Positions 7,968 to 15,888 of a stretch of 64,000 nt of DNA are shown here, piece by piece (the first letter of the stretch is position 1; each line of letters begins with the position of its first letter). The position numbers and the translations under genes are program-made. The notes under the pieces were generated by a model that did not search any database, was not told the origin of the DNA, and saw only the letters and a program-made list of their open reading frames with translations. This stretch comes from an uncultured Lactobacillus sp. (GTDB taxonomy: Bacteria > Bacillota > Bacilli > Lactobacillales > Lactobacillaceae): NCBI GenBank assembly GCA_937874185.1, contig CALNAK010000013.1:62001-126000 (forward strand), in the 5' to 3' direction.

Positions 7968-8960
7968 CTACTTATAATATGGGAGATCAAGGAAGGTAAT
8001 AACCGTTTCAGTACCTTTACCTGATTCTGAATTGACAGCTATATCGTGACCTAATTTATCGGTCATTTTTTTAACTAGATATAATCCCATCCCGGTTGAT
8101 TTACTTCCAGATTTACGACCATTACTACCAGTGAATCCTTTATTGAAGATACGACTGATATCTTGAGAAGCAATTCCAATACCATCATCTTGAATGTGTA
8201 ATTCGATGTTGTTATCGGCTGTTTTAGTAAAGACGGAAATTTTACCACCTTGGTCAGTATACTTTAAACTGTTGGAAATAATTTGATTGATAATAAAGCT
8301 GAGCCATTTCTCATCGGTCAAAACTTTTTTATCATTTATATCCAAATTAATACCAATTCTTTTACTGATAAAGAGACGCTTATTTGTTCGAATACATGAC
8401 TTAACAATTTCGTTTAGATCTTGTTCCTGAATCAAATAATCATTAGAGAAATTATTCAATCTGGCAAAGTACAAGGCTTGGTCGACAAGGTAATCAATTT
8501 GATCAATTTCTTCGTCGATTAACTTTTTATCGAGGGTATCATCTTGTGATAATTTCAAAGCTGCCAGAGGAACCTTAATGTCATGGACCCATGATTCAGT
8601 GTATTCACGTTGATCCTTTTGGTTCTGATAGAGATCAGTTAGTTCACTACGATATTCCAATGAAATATTGTTAATTTTATTTTGAATATACTTCTGCTCA
8701 TTATTACGAGCCCCATGAAGTTCCTTTGAAAGGTCTTCTTGATAGCTTTCTAGTTGTTGGTACCAAACTTTTTTGTGGTTATACGAGATAAGCAAATTGG
8801 CTGTTAAAAAGACCATGGCCAGAATCCAAGTATAAATCAGCGTTCCCGGATTGAAGTTGATTCGTGGATCTAAAAAGAGGACTAATTCAATAAAAGTTAC
8901 CCCAATTAGAACCACTAAGATGGAATAAATATGATCTCGTAAATATTTAAAAAATGTCAT
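7968..8960 (-). CDS. bceS: Bce-type intramembrane-sensing histidine kinase
   Basis: This 330-residue kinase has two transmembrane helices within residues 10-60 with almost no extracellular loop, the layout of intramembrane-sensing kinases. The phosphoacceptor is H126 in SWVHDIKVPL, and the ATPase domain carries NSLKYT, DDGIGI and GMGLYLVKK. In Bce systems the kinase does not sense the antibiotic itself but is activated by its ABC transporter, here encoded divergently just upstream (bceA-bceB). It is the second gene of an operon with the response regulator, 49 bp downstream of it. The drug or bacteriocin recognised cannot be told from sequence. Confidence 0.9.
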   Translation of the reverse strand: MTFFKYLRDHIYSILVVLIGVTFIELVLFLDPRINFNPGTLIYTWILAMVFLTANLLISYNHKKVWYQQLESYQEDLSKELHGARNNEQKYIQNKINNISLEYRSELTDLYQNQKDQREYTESWVHDIKVPLAALKLSQDDTLDKKLIDEEIDQIDYLVDQALYFARLNNFSNDYLIQEQDLNEIVKSCIRTNKRLFISKRIGINLDINDKKVLTDEKWLSFIINQIISNSLKYTDQGGKISVFTKTADNNIELHIQDDGIGIASQDISRIFNKGFTGSNGRKSGSKSTGMGLYLVKKMTDKLGHDIAVNSESGKGTETVITFLDLPYYK

Positions 8961-9009
8961 TTTTTTCCTCGGTAATAGAGTTGATATTTGGAAGTGATTT
9001 CAAGAAAAT

Positions 9010-9684
9010 CTAAGGAATAATATATCCTTGTCCGACTTTTGTCACAATATAGTTTTTGAGGCCATACTTTTCAATTTTTCCACGGAGACGATTGATGTTA
9101 ACTGTCAAAGTGTTGTCGTCAACGAATCGTTCGTCATCCCACATGAAATTTAAGAGTTGTTCACGGGTAACAATTGTTCCTTGATCCTTCAATAAACGTT
9201 GTAATAATTTATATTCATTTTTGGAAAGATCAATTTTATCATCACCGATTTGAACTGATCCACTAGACAAGTTCAGCTTTAAACCGTTGTGTTCGATAAC
9301 ATCACTAGCTGCCTTGGTGAAATCGTATGTTCGACGTAAAAGGGCGTTGATCTTTGCGACCAAAATATCGACTGAGAAAGGTTTCTCAACGAAATCGTCG
9401 GCTCCCATATTCATAGCCATGATTTGGTCCATATTTGAATTACGTGATGAAATGATAATAATTGGAGTCTTAGATATTTTTCTGATTTCTTGATTCCAGA
9501 AGTAGCCGTCATAAACGGGTAAATTGATATCGAGTAAAACTAAATCAGGTTGGTACTCATTGAATTGATCAATGATATTGTTGAAATCTTTGGTAATGTA
9601 AGAATTCATTTGCCATTTCTCAAGATTCTCACTGATTAACTTGGAGATAGAAGGATCATCTTCAATAATCATAATTTTTGCCAT
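9010..9684 (-). CDS. bceR: Bce-type OmpR-family response regulator
   Basis: This 224-residue regulator has a receiver domain (acidic pocket DD at residues 9-10, phosphoacceptor D52 in LLDINLP, conserved lysine in VEKPFS) and a winged-helix C-terminal domain ending KVGQGYIIP. It is transcribed first in the bceR-bceS operon and is divergent from bceA across about 85 bp, so it probably activates the transporter genes from that region when phosphorylated by the neighbouring kinase. The ATG at 9684 has a GGAGGG-type site upstream. Confidence 0.92.
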   Translation of the reverse strand: MAKIMIIEDDPSISKLISENLEKWQMNSYITKDFNNIIDQFNEYQPDLVLLDINLPVYDGYFWNQEIRKISKTPIIIISSRNSNMDQIMAMNMGADDFVEKPFSVDILVAKINALLRRTYDFTKAASDVIEHNGLKLNLSSGSVQIGDDKIDLSKNEYKLLQRLLKDQGTIVTREQLLNFMWDDERFVDDNTLTVNINRLRGKIEKYGLKNYIVTKVGQGYIIP

Positions 9685-9769
9685 GTTGAAATTCCCTCCG
9701 TGCTAGAATAAAGACACTAATATATATATAATATGATAACAATAATTGTTTAATTATGGAGAAATTACT
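9685..9769. promoter_or_regulatory. Divergent bceR/bceA control region with a small palindrome
   Basis: This short AT-rich region must hold promoters for both bceRS and bceAB. It contains AACAA-TAA-TTGTT (9738-9750), a perfect 5-bp inverted repeat just before the bceA ribosome binding site. I do not see a site matching the TnACA-n4-TGTAA type reported for some Bce regulators, so the BceR target is uncertain. Confidence 0.4.
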
Positions 9770-10540
9770 GTGCAAATAGTAGTAAAGAATATTTCAAAAG
9801 ATTTTGGAAAGAAAAAAAACGCCGTTCATGCCATCAAAGATTTTAGCTTAAAAGTCGATCATGGTGAATTTTTGGGTATCATGGGACCTTCAGGAGCAGG
9901 TAAGACAACGCTACTTAATATGATTTCAACCAATGAACGCCCAGATCATGGACAAGTTATTATTGATGGGTTAGATTTAACCAAATTACACGATCGTGAT
10001 CAAGCCAAGTATCGTCGAAATAAGATGGGTTTCATTTATCAAAGTTTTGAATTGCTAGATTCCTTGAATGTTAAAGAAAATGTAATTCTACCACTTGCCC
10101 TGAATCGCTCCAACAAAAAACTGATTGAGGAACGATTCAATTATATGATGAAATTATTGAATGTCGAGAATTTGTCTGACCGTGCTATCGATGAATTATC
10201 GTTAGGACAACGACAAATCATTGCGGCTGCCAGAGCTTTGATCAATAATCCAGAAATTCTTTTTGCGGATGAACCCACGGGTAGTTTGGATTCTAAATCA
10301 GCTACTATCTTATTGAATTATATGCAGCTGATCAATCAACGGGAGAAAACGACTATCTTGATGGCAACACATGATGCCTTTACGGCTAGTTATTGCAGTC
10401 GGGTAGTATTTATTAAAGATGGTGTCGTTTTTTCAGAAATCGTTAATCCTGGTGATAGGGATAAATTCTTTGAACAAATAATTAATATGCAACGAACAAT
10501 TGGTGGGGGTAATTACTTTAATGTATCGGAAAATAATTAA
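9770..10540 (+). CDS. bceA: Bce-type ABC transporter ATP-binding subunit
   Basis: This 256-residue ATPase has Walker A (GPSGAGKTT), the Q-loop (IYQSFELL), an ABC signature in the variant form LSLGQRQ, Walker B (ILFADEPTGSLD) and the switch histidine (ATHDAF). These match the MacB/BceA subfamily that pairs with FtsX-type permeases. The GTG at 9770 is preferred because GGAGAA lies about 7 bp upstream; an in-frame TTG at 9746 lacks such a site. It overlaps the permease gene by 20 bp. Together they remove peptide antibiotics from lipid II cycle intermediates and signal to the kinase BceS. Confidence 0.92.
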   Translation: MQIVVKNISKDFGKKKNAVHAIKDFSLKVDHGEFLGIMGPSGAGKTTLLNMISTNERPDHGQVIIDGLDLTKLHDRDQAKYRRNKMGFIYQSFELLDSLNVKENVILPLALNRSNKKLIEERFNYMMKLLNVENLSDRAIDELSLGQRQIIAAARALINNPEILFADEPTGSLDSKSATILLNYMQLINQREKTTILMATHDAFTASYCSRVVFIKDGVVFSEIVNPGDRDKFFEQIINMQRTIGGGNYFNVSENN

Positions 10541-12569
10541 ACGTAGCCTCTCGAATATGCGTGACAGTTATCTAATTTATATTCTGGCATGCAGTTTTGC
10601 CATTGGTGTTTTCGGAATTCTATTGTCTTTGGGAGATAATCCATCCCTTAGGTCAGCTCTGCATTTGTGGCAAGCTGAGGGTTCTGAATTCGGCGATATC
10701 GGCTATGGAATGGGGTCCAATTGGATTCTGGATATTGTCGAAACGATGAGTGGGATTTTTGCATTCTTCGCAGCAGTCTACATGATTTATGTTGGTGGGT
10801 TTTTCATCAAGCAGCAACGTAATGAATTCTTGACCTTTGAAAAATTAGGTATGCCCCAATATGTTATTGTTACGATCAGCTTTTTCCAAACCGCGATTGT
10901 GCAAGCATTGGCATGGGTATTAGGAATTCTTGCAATATTCATTTTTCAAAAATTTATGGGGATGTTGTTGCTTTATGTGATGCGGATCCGATTTGATTTT
11001 GGGATGCATATCAGTACGTCCTATATATGGACTATGTTAAAGATTTTTGGTTTTTCAACTTTATTATTGAGCGTTATCAATGCCTTTAGAACAATTCGAA
11101 TTCTACAAAAGAGGAAAAGAAAAACCCTCATAAAAACACGCTGGTGGTTGCGTATTCCTGCAGGATTGTTTGGTTTGGTTCTATTATTTAGTGCTCAAGT
11201 TTGTACAGCTTTCTTATTTTACGACATGCATACGATCAGTTATTCATCAAAACCAATTACAGAAGTTTTCTATATTATGTTGGCTGATATTTTTGGAACT
11301 TATTTAGTTTATTATGGTTTTCTGCCATCAATTCTGAACATAATGCAAAAGATCCGTTCTCTCTCATATTCAGGTTTAAATATTTTCTCGTTTAAATATA
11401 TGAAAGAACGACTTTTCCAAAATATTTCAATTCTTTGGTTTGTGACTGAACTATCAGCACTGGCATTGGCATTATTAACACTATGTTATTTTGGTTATCG
11501 GGCGGTTTATCAAAATTATGATACCTCATATCCATTTGAACTGGCTGCCAATAAAGATACGGTTAAGGTCATCAAAGGTGAGCTGAAGAAGAGTGATGCC
11601 AAAATAAAAGGTGAGTATAAAACGGCGGTAAAAATTAATCTGGTTTCTTACTATAGTAAAGAGAATCAGACTTATGTTCGTCAGCCGATGACTTTTATGT
11701 CATATACAGACTATAAAGAGTTGCCTAAGCGGATGCATAAAGGAAATAGTAAAATCAATTCGAAACAATTTTTAAAAATTGATTATAATTCGTCATTGAT
11801 GTATTCGAATAAACTAAGCGAACATGATATTGAAGTAAAAAACGCACCATTAATTCAAACAGCTAAAATAGGTAATTCATTCCCCTATGGTAGTTCGATG
11901 CATTTTGGTCCAATGATGATTGTTCCAGACAATTACTATAAAAAAATGCCCGCCGAAGTAACAGATACGTTCTACGGCTGGGACTTTAAAAAAGGTGATC
12001 GACTGAGTCATACCCAATTGGAAAAATTGGATAATCATCGAAACGCCTATGTAATGAAGGTTGACTTTGCCTCATCCTTGTCAAAATCTACTGTTGAAGT
12101 TATGAAGAATCAGCCATTGAAAAAGTATGAAACTGGCACTTATACGCAGGCTGGATTCTTGCGCCAGGGTAACCTCAAGAAACGTTTTAAACAAGGTGGG
12201 GGTTTCTACCTTTATATTGTTGCCTTGTTCAGCGTGGCACTATTAGTTGCCCTAGGGAGTGTTTTAACTCTTAGGGTCAACTTGAGGGATGATTATCAAT
12301 CTCGACAATTGCGGACGCTACAAAAAATTGGTGTAGAAGAAAGCGAGATCAAGGGCATTATTCGTCGGGAAAACACATTGACGTTCTTGTTACCGATAAT
12401 TTTTGCCTTGATTCAAGCTTATACTTCCATCGCAATGTTTGATTTTGGACGGCATTTGTCGAAAAACATTATCCTGATCTATGCTGGCTACGTCGTATTA
12501 TATTGTTTATTCGGATTGATAAGTTATCGAATTTCGTGGCGCGGTGTGAGACAAAAGTTTAATCTATAG
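10521..12569 (+). CDS. bceB: Bce-type ABC transporter permease (FtsX family)
   Basis: This 682-residue membrane protein has the ten-helix Bce layout: eight helices in the first 330 residues and at the C-terminus the last FtsX-like helices (GGGFYLYIVALFSVALLVAL and beyond), with a large extracellular domain of about 200 residues between them (roughly residues 335-540). That domain is the hallmark that distinguishes BceB from MacB and is thought to meet the antibiotic target complex. The ATG at 10521 follows GGTGGGGGT; the longer frame from 10500 begins with TTG inside bceA. It converges with the next minus-strand gene, overlapping it by 6 bp. Confidence 0.9.
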   Translation: MYRKIIKRSLSNMRDSYLIYILACSFAIGVFGILLSLGDNPSLRSALHLWQAEGSEFGDIGYGMGSNWILDIVETMSGIFAFFAAVYMIYVGGFFIKQQRNEFLTFEKLGMPQYVIVTISFFQTAIVQALAWVLGILAIFIFQKFMGMLLLYVMRIRFDFGMHISTSYIWTMLKIFGFSTLLLSVINAFRTIRILQKRKRKTLIKTRWWLRIPAGLFGLVLLFSAQVCTAFLFYDMHTISYSSKPITEVFYIMLADIFGTYLVYYGFLPSILNIMQKIRSLSYSGLNIFSFKYMKERLFQNISILWFVTELSALALALLTLCYFGYRAVYQNYDTSYPFELAANKDTVKVIKGELKKSDAKIKGEYKTAVKINLVSYYSKENQTYVRQPMTFMSYTDYKELPKRMHKGNSKINSKQFLKIDYNSSLMYSNKLSEHDIEVKNAPLIQTAKIGNSFPYGSSMHFGPMMIVPDNYYKKMPAEVTDTFYGWDFKKGDRLSHTQLEKLDNHRNAYVMKVDFASSLSKSTVEVMKNQPLKKYETGTYTQAGFLRQGNLKKRFKQGGGFYLYIVALFSVALLVALGSVLTLRVNLRDDYQSRQLRTLQKIGVEESEIKGIIRRENTLTFLLPIIFALIQAYTSIAMFDFGRHLSKNIILIYAGYVVLYCLFGLISYRISWRGVRQKFNL

Positions 12570-13013
12570 GAGGGAGTAGGACTTGGTAAAGAAGCCAAAG
12601 TCTTCCTCGTTACTACCTTGAATTTGGGTTTGAATTTCTTCTTGAAGAAGTTTATCCCATTTTTTAATTTCACGACCATTGTCAAAAGTGCGAATAATTA
12701 AATATTCGCGTAGACTTTCTCTGTTTTGAAAGACTGCAGTTGCGGTAGAATTAAAAGAGTATGAGTGAATACTAAACAATTTGTTCTCAAATAATTTTGC
12801 TTGATCAACGTTCAATTTCAAATAAGTCAAGCAATAGTACTTTCCAAATTTGTTATAGACTCCACTGATACCGCGATATTGAGCAGAAGTGGATAAATCT
12901 TTTATTAAAAGATGGTCCGCATCAGTACCTAATAAGGGTTTTAATAAGGTATCGGCTGAATTTTGCTGACTCTTTAAAAAATCATATGTGCCTAGCTTTA
13001 ATGTTATGTTCAT
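12564..13013 (-). CDS. Hypothetical protein, 149 residues
   Basis: I do not recognise this soluble protein. It has no signal peptide, membrane helix or obvious catalytic motif; the composition is mixed alpha/beta with charged C-terminal helices (REIKKWDKLLQEEIQTQIQG). The ATG at 13013 has GAAAGG about 11 bp upstream. Its 3' end overlaps the bceB 3' end by 6 bp in convergent orientation, and it is divergent from the metallo-hydrolase gene, so it may share a control region with that gene. Codon use resembles that of the neighbours. A function cannot be assigned. Confidence 0.65.
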   Translation of the reverse strand: MNITLKLGTYDFLKSQQNSADTLLKPLLGTDADHLLIKDLSTSAQYRGISGVYNKFGKYYCLTYLKLNVDQAKLFENKLFSIHSYSFNSTATAVFQNRESLREYLIIRTFDNGREIKKWDKLLQEEIQTQIQGSNEEDFGFFTKSYSLL

Positions 13014-13057
13014 GATTATTGAAATCCTTTCAACTTAAAAAATTTTGGAGGTTTTCT

Positions 13058-13783
13058 ATGTTAGTTACAGTTTTAGGTTTTTATGGTGGATATCCCTATA
13101 AGGGGATTGGTACCTCCGGTTACCTATTGCAAAATGATGGTAAGAGTATGTTGATCGATTGTGGTAGTGGGGTGTTGAACTCACTATCTAATTATATGAA
13201 ACCAACTGATCTTGATGCCGTAATCTTATCCCATTATCACCACGATCATACCGCAGATGTTGGGGTATTACAGTACAATTGGCTCGCTGCCAAGAAAGAC
13301 AATCCACTACCTATTTATGGTCATACACAGGATTTTGTCAACTTTGCACAATTAACTGAACCAAATGCTACTCAAGGTATTGCATATAACGACTATGAAC
13401 CAACCGAAATCGGTTCGCTTAAGTTTGAATTCTTAAGAACAGTTCATCCCGTTCCAGCCTATGCAATGCGAATTACGAATAGTGAAGGCAAAGTTGTTGT
13501 CTACACTGCTGATACAACCTATTTTGACGGTTTAGTTGAATTTAGTAAAGACGCAGATCTATTGATTGCGGATACTAATTTCCCTGAGAACGTAACTGGT
13601 AGAAAGTGGCATTTGAATACCAAAGAAGCTGGTACATTGGCTAAAGATAGTAATGTTAAACGTTTGATGATTAGTCATCTCCCACAAACAGTAGATGTTG
13701 ACACTATGTTAACTCAATCACAAAAATATGCAGGAGAAATTCCTGTTGTAAATGCTTTCCAAGGATTAGAAATCGACGTTTAA
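13058..13783 (+). CDS. Metallo-beta-lactamase-fold hydrolase (YhfI-like)
   Basis: This 241-residue protein has the metal-binding motif HxHxDH (LSHYHHDHTADV, about residue 65), a further histidine in RTVHPVPAY and the aspartate in VVYTADTTYF, so the two-metal site looks complete. This type resembles RNase Z-like and YhfI-like hydrolases, which probably cleave phosphodiesters in the cytosol, though the substrate is not established. The start is the ATG at 13058, 7 bp after TTGGAGG; the longer open frame from 13019 would cover that site. It is monocistronic and sits before a 258-bp gap upstream of spx. Confidence 0.85.
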   Translation: MLVTVLGFYGGYPYKGIGTSGYLLQNDGKSMLIDCGSGVLNSLSNYMKPTDLDAVILSHYHHDHTADVGVLQYNWLAAKKDNPLPIYGHTQDFVNFAQLTEPNATQGIAYNDYEPTEIGSLKFEFLRTVHPVPAYAMRITNSEGKVVVYTADTTYFDGLVEFSKDADLLIADTNFPENVTGRKWHLNTKEAGTLAKDSNVKRLMISHLPQTVDVDTMLTQSQKYAGEIPVVNAFQGLEIDV

Positions 13784-13940
13784 ACGTCTAAAGATAAGCG
13801 AATCCTTTCAATGAAAGCAGTATTAAATATAACTAATGGCATAAATAAACTTATATTTATATAATTTGTGAACTTTTTACACAAATGGCTATTTGTCGGG
13901 TGCATGATTTCACAATAAAATATTTTTAGAACAAGTATTC

Positions 13941-13988
13941 GTAACTTTTTACTGAAAAAGTATAGATTTTATAATAGTAGTAAGTTAC
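13941..13988 (+). promoter_or_regulatory. Candidate spx promoter within an inverted repeat
   Basis: A -10 box TATAAT lies at 13970-13975 with a possible -35 TTTACT at 13948-13953 (16-bp spacer). It is flanked by GTAACTTTTTACT (13941-13953) and AGTAGTAAGTTAC (13976-13988), which are inverted repeats matching at 11 of 13 positions. A regulator bound there would block RNA polymerase. A second, looser inverted repeat (TTTGTG...CACAAA) lies at 13865-13885. Confidence 0.45.
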
Positions 13989-14041
13989 AATGTTATTGTG
14001 TTTAAAGAGTTTGATACTACACAGGAAAGGAGAGATTATAT

Positions 14042-14440
14042 ATGGTAACCATTTATACATCTCCAAGTTGCACATCATGTCGTAAAGCCAAGGCTTGGCT
14101 CGAGAATCATGATATTCCTTACAAAGAAAGAAACATTTACTCTGAACCTTTAAATAAGCAAGAAATCAAACAAGTTTTACAAATGACAGAGAACGGTACA
14201 GAGGAAATTATTTCCACACGTTCAAAGGCATTTCAAAACCTCAAGGTTGATTTAGACGATTTAACAATTGATCAATTGTTAGACTTAGTTCAAACAAACC
14301 CAGGTCTATTGAAACGTCCTATCATCATGGATGACAAACGTCTTCAAGTTGGCTTCAACGAAGACGAGATCAGAAGATTCTTGCCTAGAAGTGTTAGAAC
14401 TATGGAACTTCAAAAGGCTCAATTAATGGCTGGATTATAA
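14042..14440 (+). CDS. spx: Spx, redox-sensitive RNA polymerase-binding regulator
   Basis: This 132-residue ArsC-fold protein carries the thiol switch CTSC at C10-C13 and is full-length for Spx. Spx binds the alpha subunit C-terminal domain of RNA polymerase and, when its cysteines are oxidised, activates thiol-stress genes; in the reduced cell it is degraded by ClpXP with the help of SpxH (YjbH), encoded 2.4 kb downstream. The C-terminal residues that ClpXP recognises are present as QLMAGL. The ATG at 14042 follows AGGAAAGGAGAG. It is monocistronic, with a terminator 9 bp after the stop. Confidence 0.95.
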   Translation: MVTIYTSPSCTSCRKAKAWLENHDIPYKERNIYSEPLNKQEIKQVLQMTENGTEEIISTRSKAFQNLKVDLDDLTIDQLLDLVQTNPGLLKRPIIMDDKRLQVGFNEDEIRRFLPRSVRTMELQKAQLMAGL

Positions 14441-14449
14441 AATTTATCG

Positions 14450-14483
14450 GATCACTTTCTTAAGGGGGAGTGGTCTTTTTTTT
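14450..14483 (+). terminator. Terminator after spx
   Basis: GATCACT pairs with AGTGGTC around a 12-nt loop and is followed by a run of eight T. Confidence 0.82.
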
Positions 14484-14542
14484 AGTCTCTCTTACGACCA
14501 AAGGTCGTTTAGAGAGACTTATGGGGTTGACCAAAGGTCAAC
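14484..14542. repeat. Two tandem hairpins with a shared GACC-AAA-GGTC tip
   Basis: The first hairpin (14484-14519) has AGTCTCTC/GAGAGACT outer arms and ACGACC-AAA-GGTCGT at the tip. The second (14526-14542) is GTTGACC-AAA-GGTCAAC. Neither is followed by a T-tract, so they are not ordinary terminators. The tips recall the subterminal palindromes of IS200/IS605 elements, such as the GACTAAAGTC hairpins around the tnpB element in this window, but no transposase remnant is visible here. Confidence 0.5.
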
Positions 14543-14588
14543 GGCATACTATTAAAATACTTAGCAAATAAATTCATGGCAGACAAAC

Positions 14589-14646
14589 AAAAATGCTAAT
14601 TCTGTTATTTACCTTTTTAGAGAAGGCAAACGGAATTAGCATTTTT
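14589..14646. terminator. Long imperfect hairpin upstream of mecA
   Basis: AAAAATGCTAATTC and GAATTAGCATTTTT pair perfectly as the base of a 58-nt hairpin whose interior contains a smaller CCTT/AAGG stem. A and T tracts on both sides would let it stop transcription in either direction. The rest of the spx-mecA gap (to 14788) shows only AT-rich sequence with presumed mecA promoter elements. Confidence 0.6.
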
Positions 14647-14788
14647 GATTACAATTAATAGACCATTTTATAACAGCCATATATTATCAAATAGGTATAT
14701 TAATTGAATGACTAGTATCTTCGGTGTATGATAGTTGAAATAGTTTTTGAGACTGTTAAAATGTAGATACAGAATTGAGGTGACTATG

Positions 14789-15463
14789 ATGGAAATGGAT
14801 CGACTTAATGATAATACAATCAGAGTCATTCTTAGTACGGCGGATTTACAAGAGCGTGGGGTAACTGTTCTCGACTTATTAGGGAATAAGAAACAAATTG
14901 AATCGTTCTTTTACAGTATTTTGGATGAGGTTGATAAGGATCATGTCTTTACAAATAATGAGCCTGTTACTTTCCAGATAATGCCAAACAAAGAAGGTTT
15001 GGAATTACTGATTAGTAAGAGTGAAGATTCCGATGATTCAGGTTCATTGCCATTAAATGGGCTACAAGATTCAACCGTTAATAATGATGACGATAATTTT
15101 GATGAAGCAAAAACGGGCACTGCCGAATATGATAGCGAAACTGCACCATATTTAAATGACCCAGATACACCTACAAAGACAATTATTGTTGAATTTAAAG
15201 ACTTTGAAGATTATGTCCAATTGGCTAATTTACTACACTTAGAGAGTGGCATTTCAAATCTTTGGGAATATGACAATAAGTATTATTTGCAACTAATTCT
15301 GTTTACAGATGAAATGCATGAAATGACTTATAGTGATGTTGTAGCTTTACTCAGTGAGTATAGCTTTAAGACAAAGGTAACAGCTGCCGTCTTGTCAGAA
15401 TACGGTAAAGAAATTATGAATAAGACAGCATTAGAATTAACTAGATATTATTTTGCTAAATAA
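14789..15463 (+). CDS. mecA: MecA, ClpC adaptor protein
   Basis: This protein of 224 residues begins MEMDRLNDNTIRV, the conserved start of MecA, and has the two-domain layout: an N-terminal substrate-binding part (residues 1-75), an acidic linker (about residues 90-135) and a C-terminal ClpC-binding domain. MecA delivers substrates such as the competence regulator ComK or, in streptococci, ComX to ClpCP. I place the start at 14789, 8 bp after AGG of the TTGAGG site; the ATG at 14786 is equally possible, while the upstream in-frame codon at 14747 is not supported. coiA follows about 430 bp downstream. Confidence 0.93.
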   Translation: MEMDRLNDNTIRVILSTADLQERGVTVLDLLGNKKQIESFFYSILDEVDKDHVFTNNEPVTFQIMPNKEGLELLISKSEDSDDSGSLPLNGLQDSTVNNDDDNFDEAKTGTAEYDSETAPYLNDPDTPTKTIIVEFKDFEDYVQLANLLHLESGISNLWEYDNKYYLQLILFTDEMHEMTYSDVVALLSEYSFKTKVTAAVLSEYGKEIMNKTALELTRYYFAK

Positions 15464-15465
15464 GG

Positions 15466-15493
15466 GAATCGGCCATGGGTCGATTTTTTTTTG
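15466..15493 (+). terminator. Terminator after mecA
   Basis: AATCG pairs with CGATT across a short loop and is followed by a run of T, directly after the mecA stop. Confidence 0.65.
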
Positions 15494-15580
15494 TCCAATT
15501 TTAAAACCTTTACATTGTATATATAAATTATTTACATTCGCTTGATATGATAAAAGTAAATATTTGGAGGATAAATTATA

Positions 15581-15838
15581 ATGCATGGTCTATTTATGTG
15601 GGGATATCCATTTTATTGTTTATCAATTTTCATGTTTTACATATTCGGCAAATCACCAATGTTTTCAAGAATGGGGTACAAATACTCCTCACTAACTGGT
15701 AATTGGGCAAAAATATTAATCTTACCTTGTTTACTTATAGTGTTCTTATTACTGTTATATATTCCATACCTTTTTTTGATACTTACGTTTGCGGCATCAT
15801 TGTCAGTTTTATATGATATTACGCATATTAAAAATTAG
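15581..15838 (+). CDS. Small hypothetical membrane protein
   Basis: This 85-residue protein has two or three hydrophobic segments (roughly residues 5-22 and 44-78) separated by a short polar stretch (GKSPMFSRMGYKYSSLTGN), so it is an integral membrane protein. I do not recognise the family. The ATG at 15581 is supported by TTGGAGG 10 bp upstream, which makes a real gene likely despite the small size. It lies between mecA and coiA in the same orientation, but the mecA terminator separates it from mecA. Confidence 0.6.
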   Translation: MHGLFMWGYPFYCLSIFMFYIFGKSPMFSRMGYKYSSLTGNWAKILILPCLLIVFLLLLYIPYLFLILTFAASLSVLYDITHIKN

Positions 15839-15888
15839 TTTGCTTAGCAGATAGCTTTTTCACGTACTTTTAATTAGAGGTGATTAAA

